This document shows, in pieces, positions 1-8,436 of a stretch of DNA of 64,000 nucleotides. How positions within the stretch are numbered: position 1 is the stretch's first letter; every line of letters starts with the position of its first letter. Both the position numbers and the translations under genes were made by a program. This DNA comes from CALLPQ01 sp964392325 (lineage in GTDB: Bacteria; Pseudomonadota; Alphaproteobacteria; Caulobacterales; Parvularculaceae), in the NCBI GenBank assembly GCA_964392325.1, contig CAYMPJ010000003.1, positions 148,361-212,360 of the forward strand, in the 5' to 3' direction. The notes under the pieces were generated by a model, which ran no database searches, was not told the DNA's origin, and worked only from the letters and a program-made list of their open reading frames with translations.

Positions 1-453
1 GCCATCTTTCATTGCTGAGGGCGCGCCGCATTGTCCGCAAAATGGATTGCGCATATGCCAGTCGAGCATCCAGCGCGCTTGACCGATAATGGCGATTGTT
101 TTTGAGGGGAGCGTGCCAGCGATTTCACGAAGATTGGTATATTTGCCAAGATCATGAAATGGGGCGTTAGTTTGGTGAGATGCACTGGTGGAGGCATCAA
201 GAGCAAATAAGGGTTTATCTTTTTCATCACTGCCGAGAAAGATCAATATTGCATCTGAGGCAAATTCGGAAAGGGCACCCATTTGTAAAAATCCTGGGGC
301 CCCATCAATCATCAGCGGGTCACCTTTGAAAAACGGTATAAACTCAGCGTGCGGGCTTTTATAGTGTTGTTCAAGCCATTCAGGATCGGAGCGCTCGGAG
401 GATGCGCGCTGCAGGGGATTGCCAGAGAAGGTGAGAGGGGGGTGTTTATCCAT
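1..453 (-). CDS. nudC: NADH/NAD-RNA pyrophosphatase NudC, N-terminal part (cut by window edge)
   Basis: Reading the minus strand from the ATG at 453-451 gives 151 residues that stay open to the left edge. The end of this piece has the NudC zinc-ribbon entry WHMRNPFCGQCG, with the first two cysteines at about residues 139 and 142. The N-terminal part has the loosely conserved beta-rich NudC-like domain. The catalytic Nudix box lies beyond the edge and cannot be checked. NudC hydrolyses NAD(H) to NMN(H) and AMP and removes NAD caps from RNA 5' ends. The gene is divergent from the crotonase gene. The identification rests on the zinc-ribbon context, so it is good but not complete. Confidence 0.8.
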   Translation of the reverse strand, partial: MDKHPPLTFSGNPLQRASSERSDPEWLEQHYKSPHAEFIPFFKGDPLMIDGAPGFLQMGALSEFASDAILIFLGSDEKDKPLFALDASTSASHQTNAPFHDLGKYTNLREIAGTLPSKTIAIIGQARWMLDWHMRNPFCGQCGAPSAMKDG

Positions 454-487
454 AAAAATAGTCTAGCGCAATTATAGGAAGGTGTGC

Positions 488-556
488 ATGTTTAAAATGG
501 CATTGACTGTCATTTTCGTTTTTCTCTTCCTTGGTATCGGCCTAAGGTCTTGGTAA
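488..556 (+). CDS. possible 22-residue single-span membrane peptide
   Basis: ATG at 488 is preceded by AGGAAGG (476-482) with a 5-base spacer, a strong ribosome binding site. The frame encodes 22 residues: a short lysine-containing start, a run of about 14 hydrophobic residues (ALTVIFVFLFLGIG) and a C-terminal Arg-Ser-Trp, then TAA. This is the pattern of a bacterial single-span microprotein, inserted between divergent nudC and the crotonase gene. The stop lies 36 bases before the crotonase ATG, so the two could share a transcript. There is no known family to compare it with. The call rests only on the RBS and hydrophobicity. Confidence 0.4.
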   Translation: MFKMALTVIFVFLFLGIGLRSW

Positions 557-592
557 AGTCCGGTGGCAATTAAATAAACTCAGGGTCCTGTT

Positions 593-1294
593 ATGACTGA
601 TATCGTTACGACACAATTGAATGACGGCGCAATGACGATCACGATGGATGATGGTAAGGCCAATGTGCTCTCGCCGACTATGATCGAAAAACTCAATTTG
701 GCTTTCGACGAGGCTGAGAAGGAAGAGGCGATTGTTATTCTAACAGGGCGGGAGGGCATGTTCTCTGGCGGCTTTGACTTGAAGGTAATGCAAAAGGGGC
801 CCAATGAAGCCCTGCAATTGACCTCTCAGGGGTCCAAGCTGGCACGGCGTATTCTGGCCTTCCCCCGGCCTGTGATCGCTGTTTCTTCCGGACACACGAT
901 TGCGATGGGGGCATTCTTGATGCTGGCTTGCGATTACCGGATGATCGCGGAAGGGGACTTTAAGGTTGGGCTGAACGAGACCATGATTGGCATGACCATG
1001 CATAATTTCGGTATCGAGTTGGCGCGCTATCGTCTGGCAAAAAATTACTTCAATAGATGTGTTATTAATGCAGAGATTTTTGCGCCCAAACAGGCGGTTT
1101 TTGCCGGTTTTTTCGACCGCACTGTGCCGCAAGATCAGTTATCGATGGCCGGGCCTATGGCTGCGCAAATGTTTGGTCAATTGAACAAAACCGCTTTTCG
1201 AGGCACTAAACTGCGTTCGCGCAAAGAGATTTTCACTATTCTTGATCAAGCCATTGAGGATGATCTCGACCCCGCCAAGGTTCATGCGGTGTAA
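593..1294 (+). CDS. crotonase-fold enoyl-CoA hydratase/isomerase family protein
   Basis: The protein has 233 residues, short for the crotonase superfamily (usually about 260). The first oxyanion-hole loop is seen as MFSGGFDLKVM and the second as SGHTIAMGAFLMLACDYR. A glutamate follows in VGLNETMIGM, where the first catalytic Glu of enoyl-CoA hydratase falls. The second catalytic Glu position is not evident (the stretch around HNFGIELARYRL differs from the usual GAGGTQRL), so hydratase activity is not assured. An isomerase or other acyl-CoA chemistry is possible. It is cytoplasmic and stands alone between nudC and the SRP RNA gene. Confidence 0.88.
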   Translation: MTDIVTTQLNDGAMTITMDDGKANVLSPTMIEKLNLAFDEAEKEEAIVILTGREGMFSGGFDLKVMQKGPNEALQLTSQGSKLARRILAFPRPVIAVSSGHTIAMGAFLMLACDYRMIAEGDFKVGLNETMIGMTMHNFGIELARYRLAKNYFNRCVINAEIFAPKQAVFAGFFDRTVPQDQLSMAGPMAAQMFGQLNKTAFRGTKLRSRKEIFTILDQAIEDDLDPAKVHAV

Positions 1295-1322
1295 TTTGGC
1301 TGATTTAGCTGTTATTTCGCCC

Positions 1323-1356
1323 TTGCATTTTATTGGCGCAAGGTCGATATAAATGC
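1323..1356 (+). promoter_or_regulatory. candidate promoter of the SRP RNA gene
   Basis: TTGCAT (1323-1328) is followed after 17 bases by GATATA (1346-1351), giving sigma70-like -35 and -10 boxes. Initiation would fall close to 1357, where the SRP RNA helix begins. This is pattern matching only. Confidence 0.45.
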
Positions 1357-1451
1357 TCGGAAGGCTGGCGGACTTGCTTCTCGCCAACCCGGTCAGGTCC
1401 GGAAGGAAGCAGCCGCAACGAGTTATTGCAGGGGTCGTTCAGCTTTCCACC
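1357..1451 (+). ncRNA. ffs: 4.5S-type signal recognition particle RNA
   Basis: The invariant SRP domain IV tetraloop and internal loop sequence GGTCAGGTCCGGAAGGAAGC lies at 1391-1410, followed by AGCC. Flanking strands pair to close a long hairpin: GGAAGGCTG (1359-1367) with CAGCTTTCC (1440-1448), allowing one G-U. The roughly 95-nt size matches the short bacterial form without an Alu domain. The RNA binds Ffh and targets nascent membrane proteins to FtsY. It sits directly upstream of dnaX, a common alphaproteobacterial arrangement. The exact ends are approximate. Confidence 0.93.
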
Positions 1452-1544
1452 CATCAATCTTACGATTAATTGAGTGCGCGGACGCTTTTTTCCAAAGCTG
1501 CCAATTGCCCCTTTATTCATCTTACCGGATCGCCCATATTGGGA

Positions 1545-3395
1545 ATGATGGATACTTCACTCCCTATAGCCAATAGCTCCGAAGATGCACTCGGCGAAGA
1601 TGCTCCCTATGAAGTGCTGGCGCGAAAATATCGCCCGCGCCGATTTGAGGATTTGATCGGCCATGAGGCAATGGTCAAAACCCTTGAAAATGCCTTTACT
1701 GCGGGGCGTATCGCCCATGCCTATATTCTAACAGGCGTGCGCGGCGTTGGGAAAACCACGACAGCTCGTATTCTTGCCCGTGCGCTCAATTATGAGGTGG
1801 CCGGGGATGATGGTGGTCCCCAAATCCATATGGCTGAAGATGGATTGCATTGCCAAGCCATAGCCCAGAGCCGCCACCCTGATGTGCTGGAGATGGATGC
1901 GGCGTCAAGAACTGGTGTTGGTGATATTCGAGAATTGATCGAAGGCGTTCGCTATGCCCCAACTCAGGCTCGTTACAAAGTCTATATTATTGACGAAGTC
2001 CACATGCTGACTACCGCAGCGTTTAACGCTCTGTTGAAGACCCTTGAAGAGCCGCCGCCTCATGTAAAATTTATCTTTGCCACCACAGAAATACGCAAAC
2101 TACCCGTCACTGTGCTTTCGCGTTGTCAGCGTTTTGATTTACGCCGTATCGAGCCGGAAACGATGATTGCTCATCTGGAGAAAATTGCAGAAGCTGAAAA
2201 TGTAAAGATCGCGGTGGACGGTTTGGCAATGATCGCACGGGCCGCGGAAGGCTCGGTACGCGATGCACTATCGATACTTGATCAGGCAATTGTACAGCAC
2301 GATGGCGATGATGCCTCCAATGAAGTCAGTGCCCAGACTATTCAGTCAATGTTGGGCTTGGCCGATAGAACAAAAAGCTGGTCATTGCTTGAGGCTTGTT
2401 TCAAGGGTGATGGTGCGATGGCCCTTGGCGAGTTTCGCGACCAATATGATGATGGCGCCGATCCGCTCGTGATTATACGCGATTTGCTAGAGCTTGTTCA
2501 TCTTTTGACACGTATTAAAGCGGCGGGCCCTGTTGCGGCTAGCCATGGTCCAGCGGGAAGCGCTGATGCTGAGCGGGCTATGGCGCTTGGCGACATGCTT
2601 GGCCTTGGTGGATTAACGAGGGCCTGGACTTTGTTGATGAAAGGGCTTGAAGAGATCAAGCTCGCCCCTGACCCTGCCGCCGCCGGGGAGATGGCTTTGA
2701 TCCGTTTATGTTTTGCACAAGATCTGCCGACACCCGATGAGGCTTTAAAATTGTTAAAGTCGGGTAATTTAAGTGCGACAACACTATCTCCCACCGAGGG
2801 TAAGCCGCAAAGCGCAGATAAAACTAAAAATGATGCGCCTGAAAGCAAGGCCGCTACTAAAGAACATGTAGAGAGCGTTGATATCGATCAGGCTACTGCG
2901 CAACCCGCCCACCCAGAAGGGGTGATACCCTTTCGCCCAAGGCCTGTGGCTGATGGGGCTAGCAGGACAAAAATGCCGGAATGTCTGGAAGATATTGTCT
3001 CGCTTGCCTTGCGCCATCGTGAGGAAAAGTTTCGGACCGAGTTAGAATCTTCAGTGCATCCCGTATCCTTTAAACCATTTCATATTGTTGTGAGGTTATC
3101 AGAAAAAGCGCCTGGGGATTTACCTGCGCGCTTGATGCGCTATTTAAAGAATTGGACAGGCGCAGACTGGATGGTTGAAACTGTTCAAGATGAAAGCGGG
3201 GGCGAGACCATACGCGAGGCGCGTGATCGCGAGGTGCGCAGCCATCCCCTTGTTGCCCGGGCGCTGGATTTATTTCCAGGTTCCAAATTACAAATTCGCG
3301 AAGCTAAAAATTTTGACACGCCTTCATCCGATATGGAAAATGAAGAAATGGTGGACGAGGACCATGACCAGAGCTCCGTTGCAAAATCCAGCTAG
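1545..3395 (+). CDS. dnaX: DNA polymerase III subunits gamma/tau
   Basis: This is the clamp-loader AAA+ ATPase. From the ATG at 1545 the protein has 616 residues; a TTG at 1470 would add 25 residues but overlaps the end of the SRP RNA region. Walker A GVRGVGKT is at about 64-71, Walker B IIDEVH at 148-153, and sensor 1 is in KFIFATTE. The usual four-cysteine zinc module is reduced to a single Cys (in LHCQAI), as I recall from other alphaproteobacterial DnaX. A charged linker (about 415-480) leads to a C-terminal tau-like domain. I see no clear slippery heptamer for a gamma form. The next genes are ybaB and recR, the conserved dnaX-ybaB-recR order. Confidence 0.96.
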   Translation: MMDTSLPIANSSEDALGEDAPYEVLARKYRPRRFEDLIGHEAMVKTLENAFTAGRIAHAYILTGVRGVGKTTTARILARALNYEVAGDDGGPQIHMAEDGLHCQAIAQSRHPDVLEMDAASRTGVGDIRELIEGVRYAPTQARYKVYIIDEVHMLTTAAFNALLKTLEEPPPHVKFIFATTEIRKLPVTVLSRCQRFDLRRIEPETMIAHLEKIAEAENVKIAVDGLAMIARAAEGSVRDALSILDQAIVQHDGDDASNEVSAQTIQSMLGLADRTKSWSLLEACFKGDGAMALGEFRDQYDDGADPLVIIRDLLELVHLLTRIKAAGPVAASHGPAGSADAERAMALGDMLGLGGLTRAWTLLMKGLEEIKLAPDPAAAGEMALIRLCFAQDLPTPDEALKLLKSGNLSATTLSPTEGKPQSADKTKNDAPESKAATKEHVESVDIDQATAQPAHPEGVIPFRPRPVADGASRTKMPECLEDIVSLALRHREEKFRTELESSVHPVSFKPFHIVVRLSEKAPGDLPARLMRYLKNWTGADWMVETVQDESGGETIREARDREVRSHPLVARALDLFPGSKLQIREAKNFDTPSSDMENEEMVDEDHDQSSVAKSS

Positions 3396-3467
3396 CCCTG
3401 CATTCTGACCGGTGGCAAATGATTTACTTGCAATCATATTAGAACATATGAAGGGGTTGGGCCAAAC

Positions 3468-3572
3468 ATGGGTCTTGATGCTTTACTCGCGTTGCAACTG
3501 GCGCAAATTAATGACACGGTAGGTCCGCAATTGAAGGCCACACCCTCAAATAGAGAAGCGATAAAACGATGA
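3468..3572 (+). CDS. possible 34-residue peptide translationally coupled to ybaB
   Basis: ATG at 3468 opens a frame of 34 residues beginning MGLDALLALQLAQ. Its stop TGA (3570-3572) overlaps the ybaB start in an ATGA arrangement typical of coupled genes. A purine run AAGGGG lies 11 bases upstream, a little far for an ideal Shine-Dalgarno. It has an amphipathic N-terminal half and no recognised family. It could equally be chance coding in the dnaX-ybaB spacer. Confidence 0.25.
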   Translation: MGLDALLALQLAQINDTVGPQLKATPSNREAIKR

Positions 3573-3892
3573 AAGATTTAAACGATATCATGAAACAGGC
3601 TGCAGGCTTGCAATCTAAAATGCAAGAGATGCAGGAAAAACTTGGCGGAATGGAAATTGAAGGTCAAGCTGGCGGCGGCCTTGTAAAGGTAACGATGAAT
3701 GGAAAGGGCTATGCGAGTGCCGTTTCTATTGATCCCAGTTTGCTGAATGCTGAAGAGGGTGAGGTTTTGGAAGATTTATTGGCAGCGGCAATCAATGATG
3801 CAAAGGCCCGGCTAGAGACCAAGTCCCAAGAAGAGATGCAATCTCTGACGGCTGGTCTTCCTTTGCCGACCGGTTTTAAAATGCCATTTTAA
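3569..3892 (+). CDS. ybaB: YbaB/EbfC family nucleoid-associated protein
   Basis: This 107-residue protein has the family pattern: an N-terminal helix rich in Met/Gln (MKDLNDIMKQAAGLQSKMQEMQ), then EGQAGGGLVKVTMNGKG, then a helical C-terminus ending LPLPTGFKMPF. It forms dimers that bind DNA and associates with the nucleoid. It lies between dnaX and recR, its usual place. The length matches the family (about 105-110). Confidence 0.95.
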   Translation: MKDLNDIMKQAAGLQSKMQEMQEKLGGMEIEGQAGGGLVKVTMNGKGYASAVSIDPSLLNAEEGEVLEDLLAAAINDAKARLETKSQEEMQSLTAGLPLPTGFKMPF

Positions 3893-3929
3893 AGCTACAT
3901 AAAATATCTCATAACCATTGGAGCGCTTT

Positions 3930-4532
3930 GTGGCTGCAACGATCGGACCTGAACTTCAGCGCCTTATTGATCTTATGGCAAAAATGCCGGGCCTTGGACC
4001 TCGCTCGGCAACGCGTGCATCTTTGTTTTTACTAAAAAAACGCAGTGCCGTGATGGAGCCGCTGGCGCTCGCTTTGTCGGAGGCTGCGCAAAAAGTAAAG
4101 TCGTGTTCTCTATGTGGGAACTGGGACTCTATTGATCCGTGTGCGATCTGCTCTGACAAGGAGCGAAATTTGGATGTTTTATGTGTTGTTGAAGATGTGG
4201 CTGATTTATGGGCGCTAGAGCGTGCCGGTGCTCATCGCGGGCATTATCATGTTGTTGGCGGGCTATTGTCCCCCCTTGATGGTATCGGTCCAGACGATCT
4301 CAATATTGCTGGCCTTGTATCCCGTGCTCAAAGTCAAGACGTGGTCGAAATCGTCCTCGCGCTCAGCGCTACTGTGGATGGCCAAACCACAGCGCATTAT
4401 ATTAGTGATCATCTCGAGCCGGTGGATGTGCGTGTTACGAGATTATCGCACGGGGTTCCGGTCGGCGGGGAACTTGATTATCTTGATGAAGGTACATTGT
4501 CTGCGGCCATGAAAAGCCGGCGCAGCATATAA
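3930..4532 (+). CDS. recR: recombination mediator protein RecR
   Basis: The protein has 200 residues from GTG at 3930, chosen because GGAG (3920-3923) lies 6 bases upstream; a TTG at 3918 is the alternative. The N-terminal helix-hairpin-helix region contains MPGLGPRSATRASLFLL. The C4 zinc finger has Cys at 59, 62, 71 and 74 (CSLCGNWDSIDPCAIC). A Toprim domain follows (LCVVEDVADLWALE). With RecF and RecO it loads RecA at gaps. It closes the dnaX-ybaB-recR unit. Confidence 0.96.
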   Translation: MAATIGPELQRLIDLMAKMPGLGPRSATRASLFLLKKRSAVMEPLALALSEAAQKVKSCSLCGNWDSIDPCAICSDKERNLDVLCVVEDVADLWALERAGAHRGHYHVVGGLLSPLDGIGPDDLNIAGLVSRAQSQDVVEIVLALSATVDGQTTAHYISDHLEPVDVRVTRLSHGVPVGGELDYLDEGTLSAAMKSRRSI

Positions 4533-4572
4533 AGTTACTGAGTTTATAACGAAATCATACGAGTAAAGATTG

Positions 4573-5664
4573 ATGAGCGCCCCTTGGTTAGAAAATTGTT
4601 GGTATGTAGCGGCGCTCTCGCATCAGATTAATGCGCGCCATCCAATAAGATTGATGATTGCGGGGAAGCCTATTGTTTTTGCCCGCTCTGCTGTCGATAA
4701 GTCGGTTTTTGCGTTAGCAGATCAGTGCCCCCATCGGGGAGCCCCGTTATCGCAAGGCCGGTTAGTCCATCAGGATGTAAAAACCCATATTGAGTGCCCT
4801 TATCACGGTTGGCAATTTTCCCCTGATGGTCAGTGTGCGCATATACCGGCCCTTAGTGCAAAAGACCCTGCGTCAGGAGAGCATTCTGGAATAGCGACGC
4901 AAGTTTATCCGGTTAAGGAAGAAAAGGGATTGATATGGGTTTTTATTTATGATGAAAAGGCTCGGCGCGCAAACAGGCAATCACCGGAATTGATGCCCGC
5001 GATTTCTCTTCCTCAAACTGAAATACCCGGCGAATGGAAGCCTTCATCGCATACAGTTTTAGATATACAAGGCTCATTTATGGAGGCCGTGACCGGTCTT
5101 GTTGACCCGGCACATACGCCATATGTTCATAAACAGTGGTGGTGGCGAAGCGGGCGTCTTCCTCAGGAAAAAACTAAAAACTATCAAAAATTGCCATTCG
5201 GATTTCGTATTCCTTATCATCAACCCTCATCCAATAGCCGTATTTATTCATTTTTTGGCGGAGCGCCGAAAACGCAAATTGATTTTGTGATACCATCCCT
5301 TCGCGTGGAAACTGTTCAACTGGGAACTAAAAAAATTATCGGTCTTACAGCCATCACACCGGTAAAACCTGGCATAAACCGCATTTTTCATTTGCTATAT
5401 TGGGACTTATGGCAATTAACAATGATGAGACCGATCGTGAATGCGATGGCACTGAGTTTTTTGTCTCAAGATGCAAAAATTCTTCAAGCTCAAGCTATGA
5501 ATCTAGGCGCAAAGTCAGACAAATCAATATTATTGGGCGAGCCAGATATGCCAGCGATATGGTTACACCAGTTAACTTCAGCATGGCAAAATCAAATCAA
5601 GGGGCCCTCGCCCGACGCCTTTAACAATCCTATCAAAACCAGTGACTTAAATTGGCGCACATAA
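4573..5664 (+). CDS. Rieske non-heme iron oxygenase, alpha subunit (VanA/PaO-like)
   Basis: In 363 residues the Rieske [2Fe-2S] ligands are C52 and H54 (QCPHRGAPL) and C75 and H78 (CPYHGWQF). The mononuclear iron site is visible as VDPAHTPYVHK, giving D178, H181 and H186. The layout matches single-component-type oxygenases such as vanillate O-demethylase and related demethylases, which need a separate reductase. No reductase or ferredoxin gene is adjacent, so electrons must come from elsewhere. It starts 40 bases after recR and may be co-transcribed with it. The substrate is unknown. Confidence 0.9.
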   Translation: MSAPWLENCWYVAALSHQINARHPIRLMIAGKPIVFARSAVDKSVFALADQCPHRGAPLSQGRLVHQDVKTHIECPYHGWQFSPDGQCAHIPALSAKDPASGEHSGIATQVYPVKEEKGLIWVFIYDEKARRANRQSPELMPAISLPQTEIPGEWKPSSHTVLDIQGSFMEAVTGLVDPAHTPYVHKQWWWRSGRLPQEKTKNYQKLPFGFRIPYHQPSSNSRIYSFFGGAPKTQIDFVIPSLRVETVQLGTKKIIGLTAITPVKPGINRIFHLLYWDLWQLTMMRPIVNAMALSFLSQDAKILQAQAMNLGAKSDKSILLGEPDMPAIWLHQLTSAWQNQIKGPSPDAFNNPIKTSDLNWRT

Positions 5665-5679
5665 ACGTTGCTTGCCTCT

Positions 5680-8247
5680 CTAGCGATCGGTTTGTCCGCT
5701 ATTAGTATTGGTGGACATGTTAAATGTTAAAGGACGGATTGTTCGTTCATTATCCTGTTGCACTGCTGGAATTGCCGGTTTTGGCACGCCAAGCTTTGCC
5801 GAGGCAGGCTTACCCTGGTTTTGGTTTGTTTCAGGGTTTCTATTAACATTGGAGGCAGTCGGCGCTGCTGCTGGTTCGCTATCGTCCATAGAAAATACGA
5901 TCGGCGTTATTGTGCTTTCCAGATCTTCATCTGAACTCTGAGCGGCCGGGTCACTAGGGGCGACTTCATTTTGGCTCGGATGCGGATTGTAATCATATCC
6001 GTTTTCATAAGACGCATAATTCTCGCTTGGCTGAGGTTCATTGAAAGCAGCCGGCTCACTATGCGTGTCTTGTGTCACGTGCGCGCTCGTGGTGTCGCTT
6101 TGATGAGATGAGAAAGGCTTTGAATTATAGCTCTCTAGCATGCCCGGTTGCAGCGGAGTTGAAATGCCTAGCGCATCCATCGAACTAGGCTCCGTTTGCG
6201 AGGGGGCTTGCGCGGATGATGGCTGCTCACGTGTATCTTGGTTATAGCGTTCTAATACTTCTATCAGGCTAGAGCGCTGTGATTGCAAATCAGATTCCAT
6301 GCGATCTATGCGATTATTTAGGGTGTCGAATTTACCTGAAAGAGCGCGGTTTTCTTGACGAAAATCGCGCAGAGATCGTGTTTGTTCATTAAGAGACGCC
6401 TCGAGCTTTCGCAAAATACCATTATTCATGTCGCGCTCTTTTATATACTGCTCATTCATCAGATTAACGGGCGCAGGGTCTGGGGCAGCGAGTTCGCGTT
6501 CTTGTTGTTCTTTGGCTGCTTGTTGAAGTTGGGCCAGCTGGTTTTTAAGTTCTGTCGTATCATTGGTCAACTTGGTGAGCTGAGGCGTTGGCGTGTCAAT
6601 TGTCTCGAGCCTGCGCAGAACCCGATTGAAATTCATTTCTGCGGCGCGGCTTTGGTCAATAAATTTTTTGTCAAGTTCAAGCAATTTTGACTTGAGTTCT
6701 TTTGTATTCATATTTTCTACCTGGGAAATTTTTTCAGCAGTCATTTTTTCTGTTTGTGATAGATTCGTTTGCATCGTTGTTTGCATGTTATTGGCAAAGA
6801 GCGAAAATTTCGTTTCCATTTTACGATCTATATTCGTTTGAAGCGCATCTGTCTCGTTTCTAATGGTCGATAACTCATTTTTTGTACCGGTACTATGGTC
6901 GGAGAATTGTTTTTGAAGTTCATTAATCGCTTGTGAACTTTCACTCTGTTTGGCTTCAAGGGAGTTGAGACTTTGAACAATTTCTGCAGGCAGTTCTGGT
7001 TCAGGTGTTTGCGGCAAATTTACATCCATAAAGGGTTGAGGCTGAAAGCTAACATTGTCTTTTTCGAAAAGACTCTCATTGGAAGCGGCGACATCAATTT
7101 CTGGTTCGGTTATGGTTAACGGGTCAGACATCTGAAAAAACGGGTCAGAATCTGTTTCTTCCGTCGCCTCTTGAATAACCGTTTCTGTTATTTCTTCGTA
7201 TTCTGGCTCATCAGGGATTTCGGGTGTGTTTTCTGAAACGAACGTAGATGCGCCTTCCTCTAAAGGCTCGGGCTCGACATCTATAATTTCATGATTTTCG
7301 GGTGCATCTTCATTAAACTCATTATGATCTGGGTCTACAAACTCTGACTCAACAAAAAGAGCATCGTCATCTTTAAGGTTTGAGTTACGGTTGCTGGAGA
7401 AAAGGCGGGATAAAAATCCGGTTTTCTGTGCGTCTTCATCCTGCGTGAATTCGTTCTCATTTTCTCCATCATGATCTGATATATCGATGGACATAGCATC
7501 TTGCAGAGACCCGGTTTCCAGATTTGCGTCCATATCTGGATCGATCGGGTCAGTATCAAGGAGCCCTGATTTTTCATTCAACTCAGCTGGACCATAGTCG
7601 TCTGTATCATCGAAACTGTAGGATTCATCATCGCGCGCATGGAATAGATCAGTTTCCTCCCTATCGCGGGCTGAGACAACATCTTTCAGACGCCGGGTTA
7701 AAATCCAACCGAAGAGCAATATGGCGAGGAGGCAGATTACAGCAAAGATAATCCATGTCGTGGCCTGAGATAGATTGAGCAGTGGCGGAATATCGGGTCC
7801 CTGGTATTTTTGTCCATAAGGGGGAACAATCTCGGCCGGGGCCTCTTCAATGATGGGGGCGATTTCTGGTTCCGCTTGAATGGTAACGGGTTCATTGATT
7901 TGTTCGTCTTCAATGATTTCTTCAATGGTGATTGGTTCAGCGGTCTGATTTTGTTTTGCTCTATCCGCTTCGATAACAATGTCTTTTAGCCTTGGCGTGC
8001 GTAATCCTGTGGTTTCAGTTATTATGCCGTTGTCTACAGGTGTGCTTTGCGATGAGTTAGATGTGCTATTTGTCTGCAAGGCTCTTTCCAGAGAGGTGAT
8101 TTCCTCAACAACCTCTTCTGCTTGCTGCGCGGCAATACTATGCTGGGCGGGGCACAGTGCCATCACGCCGGCGATCAAGGCAATCTGGACGGTGTTGATT
8201 TTTACAACCGTTTTTCCTGTAAATATATTAGCCCAAAATTTTCTCAT
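5680..8247 (-). CDS. large membrane-anchored acidic coiled-coil protein of unknown function
   Basis: ATG at 8247 has AAAGGTGG 5 bases upstream and gives 855 residues; an upstream in-frame ATG at 8295 lacks such a site. Visible order: an N-terminal hydrophobic signal or anchor (about 18-40), an acidic Glu/Pro-rich stretch, a clear transmembrane span at about 164-183 (TTWIIFAVICLLAILLFGWI) followed by RR, a very acidic region (about 190-420), a long Gln/Glu/Lys/Leu coiled coil (about 440-680), and a low-complexity Ser/Pro/Gln tail. Near the C-terminus two similar segments occur, TITPIVFSM and TIRPLTFNM, about 60 residues apart. I do not recognise the family. It may be a scaffold or polar organiser, but that is inference. 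Confidence 0.85.
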   Translation of the reverse strand: MRKFWANIFTGKTVVKINTVQIALIAGVMALCPAQHSIAAQQAEEVVEEITSLERALQTNSTSNSSQSTPVDNGIITETTGLRTPRLKDIVIEADRAKQNQTAEPITIEEIIEDEQINEPVTIQAEPEIAPIIEEAPAEIVPPYGQKYQGPDIPPLLNLSQATTWIIFAVICLLAILLFGWILTRRLKDVVSARDREETDLFHARDDESYSFDDTDDYGPAELNEKSGLLDTDPIDPDMDANLETGSLQDAMSIDISDHDGENENEFTQDEDAQKTGFLSRLFSSNRNSNLKDDDALFVESEFVDPDHNEFNEDAPENHEIIDVEPEPLEEGASTFVSENTPEIPDEPEYEEITETVIQEATEETDSDPFFQMSDPLTITEPEIDVAASNESLFEKDNVSFQPQPFMDVNLPQTPEPELPAEIVQSLNSLEAKQSESSQAINELQKQFSDHSTGTKNELSTIRNETDALQTNIDRKMETKFSLFANNMQTTMQTNLSQTEKMTAEKISQVENMNTKELKSKLLELDKKFIDQSRAAEMNFNRVLRRLETIDTPTPQLTKLTNDTTELKNQLAQLQQAAKEQQERELAAPDPAPVNLMNEQYIKERDMNNGILRKLEASLNEQTRSLRDFRQENRALSGKFDTLNNRIDRMESDLQSQRSSLIEVLERYNQDTREQPSSAQAPSQTEPSSMDALGISTPLQPGMLESYNSKPFSSHQSDTTSAHVTQDTHSEPAAFNEPQPSENYASYENGYDYNPHPSQNEVAPSDPAAQSSDEDLESTITPIVFSMDDSEPAAAPTASNVNRNPETNQNQGKPASAKLGVPKPAIPAVQQDNERTIRPLTFNMSTNTNSGQTDR

Positions 8248-8436
8248 TTTTTCCACCTTTAACGCGCAAGCGTCCCACTGCGAGTCATTTTCCATAATTT
8301 TTCAATATGTTAAGTAAGGAAAAGTCTCATAGAGAGACTATTACAAAATACACATCGTCGAAAGTCCAGGATATTACCTATTCAAAGCGGATTTTCAGCC
8401 TTGACGGAAAACCCCATCGTGCATAATTCAAGATGT

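Noticed and set aside
9..230. open frame antisense to nudC
   Set aside because: It lies fully within the nudC reading frame region and has no RBS or family match; nudC explains the locus.
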